From Alteromonas aestuariivivens (GTDB lineage Bacteria; Pseudomonadota; Gammaproteobacteria; Enterobacterales; Alteromonadaceae): a stretch of DNA of 64,000 bases. The stretch lies in assembly GCF_003367475.1 (NCBI RefSeq), contig NZ_QRHA01000001.1:62001-126000 (forward strand), given 5' to 3'. Position numbers and translations under genes: made by a program. Below, piece by piece: positions 54,033-64,000 of the stretch (the stretch's first letter is position 1; each line of letters opens with the position of its first letter). The notes under the pieces are model-generated. The model was not told the origin of the DNA, ran no database searches, and saw only the letters and a program-made list of their open reading frames with translations.

Positions 54033-55424
54033 TTAGTAGCGGTAGTTGTCGGGCTTGAAGGGCCCTTGTACACCCACATGGATGTACTCCGCCTGTTCGG
54101 GGGTTAACTTCGTTATCACCCCGCCAAACCCTTCGACCATGTATCTGGCCACCTCTTCGTCAAGCTGTTTTGGAAGAACTTCCACACCCAGACGCTGGGC
54201 TTGCTCCCGCGGTGGCAGGTCTGCGAAACCTTGCTGAAAAAGGTGGATTTGCGCCAGCACCTGATTGGCAAATGAACCGTCCATAATGCGGGACGGGTGG
54301 CCGGTGGCATTGCCAAGATTAACCAGCCGCCCTTCCGACAGCAACAGCAAATGGTCTTTTTCATCCTCGCTGCGATAGATTTTGTGCACCTGGGGTTTGA
54401 TTTGTTCCCAGCGCCAGTTATTGCGCATAAAAGCGGTGTCGATCTCGTTATCAAAATGCCCAATGTTGCACACAACCGCCCCCGGCTTGAGTGCTTTGAG
54501 CATGTTGGCATTGCAGACACCAATATTGCCGGTGGTGGTAACCACGACATCCGTGTTCTGAAGTAAGGGCTGGTTGATGCTGTCCGCCTGACCGTTATTG
54601 ATGCCCTCTATATAGGGGGATACCACTTCAAAGCCGTCCATACACGCCTGCATTGCGCAGATGGGATCGATTTCCGCAACGCGAACGATCATGCCTTCCT
54701 GACGCAGTGACTGGGTTGAGCCCTTGCCCACATCGCCGTAGCCAATTACCAGTGCTTTCTTGCCTGCCAGCAGGTGATCAGTAGCGCGTTTGATGGCGTC
54801 ATTGAGGCTATGGCGACAGCCATACTTGTTGTCATTCTTGGATTTGGTTACCGAATCATTCACGTTGATGGCGGGTACTTTGAGGGTGCCGGCTTTGAGC
54901 ATTTTAACCAGGCGGTGAACACCTGTGGTGGTTTCCTCGGTAATACCGTGCACATTGTCCAGAACCTGAGGGTACTTTTCATGCAGCATCTGGGTCAGAT
55001 CACCACCGTCGTCGAGCACCATGTTGGCGTTCCAGGGGCTGCCATTTTTTACGATGGTTTGTTCAAGGCACCAATCGTATTCCTGTTCAGTTTCTCCTTT
55101 CCAGGCATAAACCGGTACTCCGGCGGCAGCTATGGCGGCGGCGGCGTGATCCTGGGTGGAGAAAATGTTGCACGACGACCAGCGAACCTGTGCGCCCAGG
55201 TCCACCAGGGTTTCTATCAGCACGCCGGTCTGAATGGTCATGTGAATACAGCCGAGAATGCGGGCTCCCCTGAGTGGCTGCTGGGCACGATATTTATTCC
55301 TGATTGCCATAAGCGCCGGCATTTCGCTTTCGGCAATAGTGAGTTCCTTGCGCCCCCATTCGGCGAGTGAAATATCTGCGACTTTGTAGTCGCCCGTTGC
55401 CATTACATGATCATCTGGTTTCAT
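54033..55424 (-). CDS. ahcY: S-adenosylhomocysteinase
   Basis: The 463-residue NAD-dependent enzyme splits S-adenosylhomocysteine to homocysteine and adenosine, removing the inhibitor left by methyltransferases. Conserved blocks include [54 protein letters not shown] for NAD binding, and the typical C terminus KPDNYRY. It is a tetrameric cytoplasmic enzyme. Length and motifs suggest an intact gene. It is followed by a rhodanese gene and preceded by 150 bases before the mtnN-cobD-btuF operon. I looked for an SAH riboswitch upstream and did not find one. Confidence 0.96.
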   Translation of the reverse strand: MKPDDHVMATGDYKVADISLAEWGRKELTIAESEMPALMAIRNKYRAQQPLRGARILGCIHMTIQTGVLIETLVDLGAQVRWSSCNIFSTQDHAAAAIAAAGVPVYAWKGETEQEYDWCLEQTIVKNGSPWNANMVLDDGGDLTQMLHEKYPQVLDNVHGITEETTTGVHRLVKMLKAGTLKVPAINVNDSVTKSKNDNKYGCRHSLNDAIKRATDHLLAGKKALVIGYGDVGKGSTQSLRQEGMIVRVAEIDPICAMQACMDGFEVVSPYIEGINNGQADSINQPLLQNTDVVVTTTGNIGVCNANMLKALKPGAVVCNIGHFDNEIDTAFMRNNWRWEQIKPQVHKIYRSEDEKDHLLLLSEGRLVNLGNATGHPSRIMDGSFANQVLAQIHLFQQGFADLPPREQAQRLGVEVLPKQLDEEVARYMVEGFGGVITKLTPEQAEYIHVGVQGPFKPDNYRY

Positions 55425-55575
55425 AAATGCCGTCTTCCGCTGGTGAGAGTGGTTGTCCTGAGTGGTACAGCGCTACCAATAATTTAACAATTGCGTACAA
55501 ATTTCAATCATTACTGATGATAGTCGAGTGCAGAAGGAATGCAGGCTTAATATGTCGGCCTGGCGGGTAGGGCTG

Positions 55576-56385
55576 TTAAGGCTGGCTGGCGTGGTTGTGG
55601 AGCTGATCACACAGAGTGCTAAGCGCCGGTAGCAAACGCAATGTGTAACGGCTGAGTTTATCAGGGTCGGTTACAATTAGCGGTGCGGACAGAACCTGGC
55701 GGTGAGGCTGCCAGAAGGTTTCCAGGCTCTTTTTGTTGGCCTGACTGGCAGCAATAAGTACATCAGGCTGCCGGCGAAGCACCTGCTGCACGCTGACCTG
55801 GGGGTAATCCACGGCAGAGTCACTGAACAGGGATTGGGCACCACACACTTTGAGGAGCTGGTTGGCCCAGGCCTGCTCCCCGACAGTCATCAGCGGGTGA
55901 GACCACAGATAATAAAATGCATCGAGTGGGGCTTCGCGATGGTATCGCTGGCGAAGCGCTTGTAACTGCTTGAGGAAATCATCGGTCAGGGAGCGGGATT
56001 GCGCGCTGGTGCCGAGCAGTTGACTCACTTCGTCCAGTTCCCGGGCAATATCTTCCGGACGATGCGGGCTGGACAGGTATAGCTTGTAACCCAGTGTGCT
56101 GAGGCGGCTGATATCCTGAGGTTTGTTGCCTCCCTGCCAGGCCAGTATCAGGTCTGGTTCTAACGCCACAATGGCCGCGATGTCAGCACCGTTGTAATCG
56201 GCAACAATGGGGAGCGACTGTGCCTCTGGTGGATAGTTACTGTGGGCGCTGACGGCCACCAGGCGCTCCTGTAAACCCAGGCTGTAGACCCATTCCGTCA
56301 AATGAGGGGAGAGTGTGATAATGCGTTGCGGCTCAGCCTGAATGCAAAAACAAAACAGCACCATACAGCCCGCTAGGTATTTCAT
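55576..56385 (-). CDS. BtuF-like cobalamin-binding substrate protein
   Basis: The 269-residue protein has a signal peptide (YLAGCMVLFCFCIQAEPQRI) and the helical-backbone receptor fold of ABC uptake systems. Blocks PQRIITLSPHLTEWVYSLGL and IAAIVALEPDLILAWQGGN resemble BtuF, the periplasmic vitamin B12 binder. ATG at 56385 is used; a frame to 56475 would overlap cobD further. It overlaps cobD by 4 bases, which supports a B12 role. No BtuC or BtuD gene is present in the window, so its transporter partners lie elsewhere. Haem or siderophore binding is the main alternative. Confidence 0.8.
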   Translation of the reverse strand: MKYLAGCMVLFCFCIQAEPQRIITLSPHLTEWVYSLGLQERLVAVSAHSNYPPEAQSLPIVADYNGADIAAIVALEPDLILAWQGGNKPQDISRLSTLGYKLYLSSPHRPEDIARELDEVSQLLGTSAQSRSLTDDFLKQLQALRQRYHREAPLDAFYYLWSHPLMTVGEQAWANQLLKVCGAQSLFSDSAVDYPQVSVQQVLRRQPDVLIAASQANKKSLETFWQPHRQVLSAPLIVTDPDKLSRYTLRLLPALSTLCDQLHNHASQP

Positions 56386-57356
56386 TCTATTACCTGTACC
56401 AGATGGGGAGTGAGTTGCCATTTTGCCAGCAGAGCCAGAGATATCAACGCTATCAACAAAACCGCAGCGCGCCATACAGCCCGACGGGTGTAGCTCAGAT
56501 CAGAATAGCGCACTTCGCGTTGGCCTCCGACTCTGGGGTAGCGGATTTTTTTACCGGCATACATTACCGGCCCGCCGAGCTGGATGCCTTGCCCGCCACC
56601 AAATAAAGCCAGCAGCCTGGCAGTGCCGTCGCTGGGCAGAGACTGTCTGAGTGCCCTCAATGCATGCACGGGGTGCGTTACCATCATCATGATCACAGCA
56701 GTAATGACAACCGGTATCCCACCCATCAGGCGCGCCAGTGAGCGGGACGGTGTGGCAAACCCTGCGAACCCGCTACGCCTGCGGTTCCATTGCCAGCTGA
56801 GCGTGAGCAGCATTCGGTACATCAGTGCGCCAATGGGGCCAACGATGACATACCACAGCAATACGGATGAATACTGAAAACAGAATCTCAGGATAAGCGA
56901 TTCCATCGCCGCTTTGGCCACGCCGATTTCAGATAGGGGCTCACAGTCCCGCATGACGAGTTGGCTAACCTGGTTGCGAGCCAATACTTTTTTATTCTGG
57001 CCTAATGCGAGCAACACCTGCTGATACCGCCATCGCACTGGTCCAAAATCCAGCAGGGCAAACAGAAGCACGGCTTCAAAGAACCAGGGATATTCAGCAA
57101 TGCCCAGCAGAAAGCTCAGCAAGCCTGCTGCAGGTAAGGTTAATATCGCTGCTGCCAGTGAACCTGAAATCAAATGTTGGCGAGCGGGTTCCCCGTGGGC
57201 TGGCAGAACCTTTTGTGCCAGCTTTTCAGCAAGGTAGCGCAGCAGTGTCAGCGGATGGCTGGCTGCCGGCCAGCGCCACAGGGCATCAAGCAGTACCGCC
57301 ACCCAAAGCACCAGCAGTGTTTGCAATGTGGGGTGTGAAAGTACGGCCTCGTTCAT
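56382..57356 (-). CDS. Divergent CobD/CbiB-like cobalamin biosynthesis protein
   Basis: The 324-residue membrane protein has about six helices. It matches CobD/CbiB in VAKAAMESLILRF, VGPIGALMYRMLLTL, and the C-terminal QLGGPVMYAGKKIRYPRVGG. Those proteins attach aminopropanol to cobyric acid late in B12 synthesis. The block after AMESL that usually contains a conserved Asn-Thr-Ser-Asp-Gly is replaced here by hydrophobic residues, so activity may be changed; AmpE-like relatives also share this fold. It starts 3 bases after mtnN ends and overlaps btuF, so all three are one operon. No other cob genes are in the window. Confidence 0.75.
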   Translation of the reverse strand: MNEAVLSHPTLQTLLVLWVAVLLDALWRWPAASHPLTLLRYLAEKLAQKVLPAHGEPARQHLISGSLAAAILTLPAAGLLSFLLGIAEYPWFFEAVLLFALLDFGPVRWRYQQVLLALGQNKKVLARNQVSQLVMRDCEPLSEIGVAKAAMESLILRFCFQYSSVLLWYVIVGPIGALMYRMLLTLSWQWNRRRSGFAGFATPSRSLARLMGGIPVVITAVIMMMVTHPVHALRALRQSLPSDGTARLLALFGGGQGIQLGGPVMYAGKKIRYPRVGGQREVRYSDLSYTRRAVWRAAVLLIALISLALLAKWQLTPHLVQVIE

Positions 57357-57359
57357 TGG

Positions 57360-58073
57360 TTACTTAATCAGCGGGTTGGCCTTGAGAACCCTGATCATCC
57401 CCATCACCAGCTCGGCGGAGTGTTTGGCGGCAATGTCGATGTATTCCTTGAACGACATCGATGACGTTTTGCCAGCGATGTCAGACAATGAGCGAATAAC
57501 CAGAAATGGTGTGTCGAGCATAAAGCAGGTTTGGCCAATGGCTGCGCCTTCCATCTCTACAGCGCACATTGACGGGAACATGCCACGCAAACGGGAAGCC
57601 GCATCGTCGCATCCGATAAAAGAGTCACCTGTACAGATAAGGCCGCGCTTACTGGTTATGTGGAGAACTTCTTCGGCTGCAGTCTCTGCCGCTACTATCA
57701 GTCTTTCGTCGCAGGGGAAGATGTCCGGCATACCGTAAGTCTGCCCGAGCGCATAGCCAAAATGTGTCAGGTCTACATCGTGATGCTGCACACCACTTCC
57801 GATCACCAGATCGCCAATTTCCAAGGCAGTGTCAAAACCACCGGCCGAACCTGTGTTGATCACGAAGTCCGGTGCAAACCGGTCGATCATGACAGTGGTG
57901 GCAACAGAAGCGGCCACTTTGCCAATACCGCATTTGACAACAACCACTTCAACGTCATGAAGTTTGCCAGCGTAAAAAGTCAGGTGTGCCCATTCAAAGG
58001 TTTGCACGTCGGTTATTGATGATTGTAACAGTGCCACTTCCTGGTCCATGGCACCTAAAATACCTAATTTCAT
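57360..58073 (-). CDS. mtnN: Methylthioadenosine/S-adenosylhomocysteine nucleosidase
   Basis: The 237-residue enzyme hydrolyses MTA and S-adenosylhomocysteine, releasing adenine; it also feeds quorum-signal precursors in some bacteria. Marks are MKLGILGAMDQEVALL, NTGSAGGFDTALEIGDLVIG, and AVEMEGAAIGQTCF near residue 170 with SLSDIAG near residue 197, which carries the catalytic Asp. The ATG at 58073 is used because it starts the conserved N terminus. It opens a run of three genes with cobD (3 bases) and btuF (4-base overlap). Together with ahcY the cell has two routes for S-adenosylhomocysteine. Confidence 0.95.
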   Translation of the reverse strand: MKLGILGAMDQEVALLQSSITDVQTFEWAHLTFYAGKLHDVEVVVVKCGIGKVAASVATTVMIDRFAPDFVINTGSAGGFDTALEIGDLVIGSGVQHHDVDLTHFGYALGQTYGMPDIFPCDERLIVAAETAAEEVLHITSKRGLICTGDSFIGCDDAASRLRGMFPSMCAVEMEGAAIGQTCFMLDTPFLVIRSLSDIAGKTSSMSFKEYIDIAAKHSAELVMGMIRVLKANPLIK

Positions 58074-58247
58074 AGCGTTGATTCGTTTTACTGTTGTCGC
58101 CGTCAAGCTGGCGTTAAAAAAGGGGGAACGGTAGTCGCCCGGTGAAAAGGGCGCAATTGTAATCGCAAAGCCGATAAACTGACAGCCTAATTGTAGGATT
58201 GTTATGCAGTGCCTGAGTCAGTCAGGGGCACTGCACAACAGAATTCA

Positions 58248-58832
58248 TTATGCTGCAGCCCGGCTTGAGCGCAGTGGGCGGGTCGGCCGCTTGGGGACGG
58301 AAGGATTGTGCAGCGGTGTCTGTGCGAGCTTATTGACCTTGCGTCGGTACGGAATCAGCTTGGTCTCGAGGCACTCCCGAATTTCTTCAACTGTGTAGCC
58401 CGACTGCACTTTAATGCGTGCATGGGGCAATCCCGCTGCGTCCAGGGCGCCACTGACAAACCAGTCACGCTGGGCTTTGTAGCCTTCTTTGCCAATCTTA
58501 TTGACCAGATCGATGGCAAGAACAGGGGTCATGCTTTCGCGCTCACAGAGGACGAAATCCAGTTGTTTGGCTGATGCACGAGACAAGGCTGAACTGGCCA
58601 GTTTTTTGTCGGCCTGTTGCTGGACCTGCACCAGATCACTCAGGCGTACCCGACACAGAATGCGAAATTCTCGGCCCATGGCCTGTTCAATTAAATTGAG
58701 GAACGAGTGCTCAACAGGGGTAAAAAGTTGCGATTTGCGCCGAAACGGGAAAGCGACACCCTGATCCGACAATTTCATGGCGCCCAGAGACACCACAATC
58801 AATAGCATCATGAGAATAATAGCCAGTTCCAT
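58248..58832 (-). CDS. DUF2726 protein with membrane anchor
   Basis: The 194-residue protein begins with one membrane helix (MELAIILMMLLIVVSLGAMK). A DUF2726 domain at about residues 38-160 follows (LFTPVEHSFLNLIEQAMG, then LDFVLCERESMTPVLAIDL). The domain is related to nuclease-like folds of the PD-(D/E)xK type. Glu-Asp positions in LDFVLCERES and VLAIDLVNK are compatible with that, but activity is unproven. A longer frame to 59069 exists but would read through the repeat region; the ATG at 58832 fits the domain better. The tail is basic (KRPTRPLRSSRAA). Confidence 0.78.
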   Translation of the reverse strand: MELAIILMMLLIVVSLGAMKLSDQGVAFPFRRKSQLFTPVEHSFLNLIEQAMGREFRILCRVRLSDLVQVQQQADKKLASSALSRASAKQLDFVLCERESMTPVLAIDLVNKIGKEGYKAQRDWFVSGALDAAGLPHARIKVQSGYTVEEIRECLETKLIPYRRKVNKLAQTPLHNPSVPKRPTRPLRSSRAAA

Positions 58833-58978
58833 GTTAGTCCTCGCATTGATAACCGCATTTTCGTCAGACTTTTGACGTTTTTTCGGATTATTGATAGTTA
58901 CATAGAGGGAATTGCAAAGGGGGTGCCAAGGTGAGGTTTGACGGCTGTGTTTTGGAAAGGTGTTGAAAAGGCACACAA

Positions 58979-59000
58979 AAACGGGGCCTTGGCCCCGTCT
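58979..59000. terminator. Perfect hairpin, left copy
   Basis: ACGGGGCC and GGCCCCGT face each other around TT, with AA before and CT after. It lies 147 bases upstream of the DUF2726 start, between two minus-strand genes, and may be part of a repeat or a terminator. It is identical over 22 bases to the copy at 59182-59203. Confidence 0.55.
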
Positions 59001-59181
59001 CAGACTGATACAAACTACTGCGCTCGAAATTGCGGCGTCAAAAGTCTTCTCAAAATCCTCATTTACCATTTGTAAACTGCGGTTTCTCGGCGACTTTTTC
59101 CTTGCACTTTCTTCGCTCGCTACGTTTGTCTCCAGTCTGCAGAGTGTTTAATGTGAATAGCCAGACTTTATCAACACTCTG

Positions 59182-59203
59182 AAACGGGGCCTTGGCCCCG
59201 TCT
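59182..59203. terminator. Perfect hairpin, right copy (downstream of the acidic repeat gene)
   Basis: The same 22-base palindrome lies 20 bases after the stop of the acidic repeat protein gene on the minus strand. The T-tract there is short, so termination could be weak. The position suits a terminator for that gene. Confidence 0.55.
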
Positions 59204-59223
59204 TTGATTCAACGATAATTCGT

Positions 59224-60294
59224 TTATTCTGCTGACGGCGCGGAATTGAGGGCCTCCGCGAGGGCGTTCTCGCGATCATCGTACTCTGCAGCGATAGATT
59301 CAGCAGCATTGGTGTGATCATTGCTGGTACTCGCTTCATCTGCTGTTTCCTCTGCGATGAAGGTGCCTGCATTTTCGCCTTCTAGCCAGTCCGACTCTTC
59401 AGTCTGGATATAGGGGTAATCGTCACGGTTGAAGCCGGAAGAAGCTGTTTCCTGCTCTGTGCTATCAGCCTCAGTTGCCAGCTCGTTGGCAGTATCCAAA
59501 TTGGCCTGCTCTGCTTCAAACAGCTCAGGATGGGTTTCGGTCAGTTCCGGTAGCGTTTCTTCTGCTGTGGTAGCTTCTACAACAGGTTCTTCGATGGCGG
59601 CGGTTTCTTCAACAGCCGGCTCTGCTTCAAACAGCTCAGGATGGGTTTCGGTCAGTTCCGGTAGCGTTTCTTCTGCTGTGGTAGCTTCTACAACAGGTTC
59701 TTCGATGGCGGCGGTTTCTTCAACAGCCGGCTCTGCTTCATCAAACAGCTCAGGATGGGTTGCGGTCAGTTCCGGCAGCGTTTCTTCTGCTGTGGTAGCT
59801 TCTACAACAGGTTCTTCGATGGCGGCGGTTTCATCAACAGCCGGCTCAACCGAGCTTTCATCACTCTTGTCGATAACAAGGTGATCGCCTGTTGTGTGAG
59901 AAGGCGTTTCGAACGAAACATCAGCATGAAAATCGTCCATTACCAGTATATCAACCTGCGAACCATTGCCATCGGGCGAGACAACAATCCGAAGCTGGTT
60001 GCCAATGGCCATCAGAGTTCGTTCATTGAAGGTTGAACGTACCTGAAGGGCCGGAAGAGTGCTCTGGTAATAGGCCATTACGGTGGATTTGTCCTGTGGT
60101 GTGTAAAACACCATAGAGGCAGGTACATCCACATCGAACATCTGGCACTGACGGGCCTGTTCAGGAATGGTGACTGAAAAAAAGTCTGCAGGGCAGGGCG
60201 CAACGTCAGGTTGATTGATTTCACTTTGGGCGCTGGCCATTGCTGACAGACAGGCGCTTACCATCACGCATTTTTTCCAGGGAAACTTCATCAT
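59224..60294 (-). CDS. Exported acidic protein with tandem 37-residue repeats
   Basis: The product of about 356 residues has a signal peptide (KKCVMVSACLSAMASAQ). A globular part of about 110 residues with two cysteines (APCPADFF, ARQCQMF) follows. Then come three tandem repeats of 37-38 residues of the pattern EPAVEETAAIEEPVVEATT, and an acidic tail (ATEADSTEQETASSGFNRDD). The repeat is rich in Glu, Ala, Thr and Val and is likely disordered and negatively charged. The function is unknown; periplasmic or surface localisation is expected. The ATG at 60294 is one of two adjacent starts (60291 is the other). The gene lies alone, between the hairpin region and gltD. Confidence 0.85.
   Translation of the reverse strand: MMKFPWKKCVMVSACLSAMASAQSEINQPDVAPCPADFFSVTIPEQARQCQMFDVDVPASMVFYTPQDKSTVMAYYQSTLPALQVRSTFNERTLMAIGNQLRIVVSPDGNGSQVDILVMDDFHADVSFETPSHTTGDHLVIDKSDESSVEPAVDETAAIEEPVVEATTAEETLPELTATHPELFDEAEPAVEETAAIEEPVVEATTAEETLPELTETHPELFEAEPAVEETAAIEEPVVEATTAEETLPELTETHPELFEAEQANLDTANELATEADSTEQETASSGFNRDDYPYIQTEESDWLEGENAGTFIAEETADEASTSNDHTNAAESIAAEYDDRENALAEALNSAPSAE
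59509..59844. repeat. Three tandem 111-114 bp coding repeats
   Basis: Copies lie at 59509-59619, 59620-59730 and 59731-59844. The first two appear identical by eye over 111 bases; the third has a 3-base insertion and about three substitutions. All preserve the reading frame. The near identity suggests recent duplication or homogenisation, and copy number may vary between strains. Confidence 0.92.
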
Positions 60295-60469
60295 AACGTT
60301 ACTTCTCAATTATTACTGCCGCAGCGTTGCGTATCTGAGCTAATGCTAAATTACTGAGGTTACTATAGGAGTTGTGTCGGGTTAAGGCAATCAGCGTGGA
60401 GCAGTGTTAGGTATGTATGAGTGCAGGAGGGTATAAGGGTATGTGTTTGATGAAGAACAAAGTAAAGCA

Positions 60470-60493
60470 CCGGTAAGCCCTAAGGCTTACCGG
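60470..60493 (-). terminator. Terminator of gltD
   Basis: A 10-bp stem pairs CCGGTAAGCC with GGCTTACCGG around CTAA, starting 11 bases after the gltD stop on the minus strand. The T-tract that follows is weak (TGCTTTACTTT). Confidence 0.7.
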
Positions 60494-60504
60494 AAACTGC
60501 ACAT

Positions 60505-64000
<3,496 letters not shown>

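Larger units (their letters stand above)
58833..59223. other. Intergenic region with hairpin-bounded repeat-like element
   Basis: About 390 bases without a gene. It contains two identical 22-base hairpins (listed below) and the sequence between them. The interval also holds an inverted pair CAGAGTGTT (59140-59148) and AACACTCTG (59173-59181) placed directly before the right hairpin. The interior resembles dispersed intergenic repeats I recall from marine gammaproteobacteria; I cannot confirm a family. Confidence 0.5.

Noticed and set aside
55425..55575. Possible SAH riboswitch upstream of ahcY
   Set aside because: I looked for the conserved SAH-riboswitch core in this 150-base gap on the minus strand and did not see it; a short palindrome around AGCGCT is not enough.
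59509..59844. CRISPR-like array
   Set aside because: The 111-base units are contiguous, coding and have no spacers.
59429..59884. Serine-rich plus-strand frame across the tandem repeats
   Set aside because: It is the complement of the acidic repeat; its repeated pattern comes only from the coding repeats of the minus-strand gene.

Overview
The window is a stretch of chromosome from a gammaproteobacterium, probably marine or aquatic. The evidence is the housekeeping set and its order: lptFG diverging from pepA-holC-valS, ntrBC beside glnA, typA, erpA, anmK next to an M23 peptidase and tyrS, and gltBD. A TonB-dependent receptor, a GlyGly-CTERM-like exported protein and cyclic-di-GMP proteins fit the same picture. 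I cannot fix the genus from sequence alone. There are no rRNA genes, no CRISPR array and no recognisable insertion sequence; one tRNA gene (tRNA-Leu, CAA) is present.

Layout. 1-2909: a sulfur-oxidation group (tail of a TauD/TfdA-type dioxygenase, a YeiH-type putative sulfate exporter, a molybdenum sulfite dehydrogenase and its cytochrome c). 2945-7999: an AT-richer segment of about 5 kb bounded by two direct copies of the tRNA-Leu terminator plus tRNA 3' end. It carries a transglutaminase-like protein, NhaA, and a translationally coupled pair: a BrxR/CapW-like WYL regulator and a DUF6933-type protein. 8066-16132: RDD membrane protein, lptGF, pepA-holC-valS. 16168-23048: moeB, a TPR-GGDEF protein, a GlyGly-CTERM protein, FKBP, rraB, plsC and an Hpt-HD-GYP protein. 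23107-27283: a TonB-dependent receptor divergent from a LytTR response regulator. 27347-32004: nitrogen control (glnA, a DUF4124 gene, ntrB, ntrC), with a sigma-54 promoter and NtrC boxes visible upstream of glnA and NtrC boxes upstream of ntrB. 32467-40380: typA, a lone receiver domain, PatB-like C-S lyase, an atypical Nramp protein, a UPF0149-like protein, hemJ and a ClC channel. 40503-51244: erpA to tyrS with a metabolic insert (GST, 2-hydroxyacid dehydrogenase, trans-sulfuration-type PLP enzyme, SRPBCC, dGTPase). 51246-58832: an oxidoreductase/acetyltransferase pair, a rhodanese, ahcY, and the mtnN-cobD-btuF operon. 59224-64000: an acidic tandem-repeat exported protein and gltD-gltB, the last cut by the window edge.

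Connections between genes. MoeB matures the molybdopterin cofactor that the sulfite dehydrogenase needs. NtrB/NtrC act on the glnA promoter, and GlnA feeds GltBD (the GS-GOGAT cycle). AhcY and MtnN both clear S-adenosylmethionine by-products, and their CobD/BtuF neighbours point to cobalamin supply, possibly for methionine synthesis. LptF and LptG are two permease subunits of the same LPS exporter.

The best candidate for something undescribed is the regulator plus DUF6933 cassette at 6390-7849, beside the tRNA-Leu gene inside the repeat-bounded segment. Regulators of this class usually stand in front of anti-phage systems, but here the only gene in the operon is the DUF6933 one.
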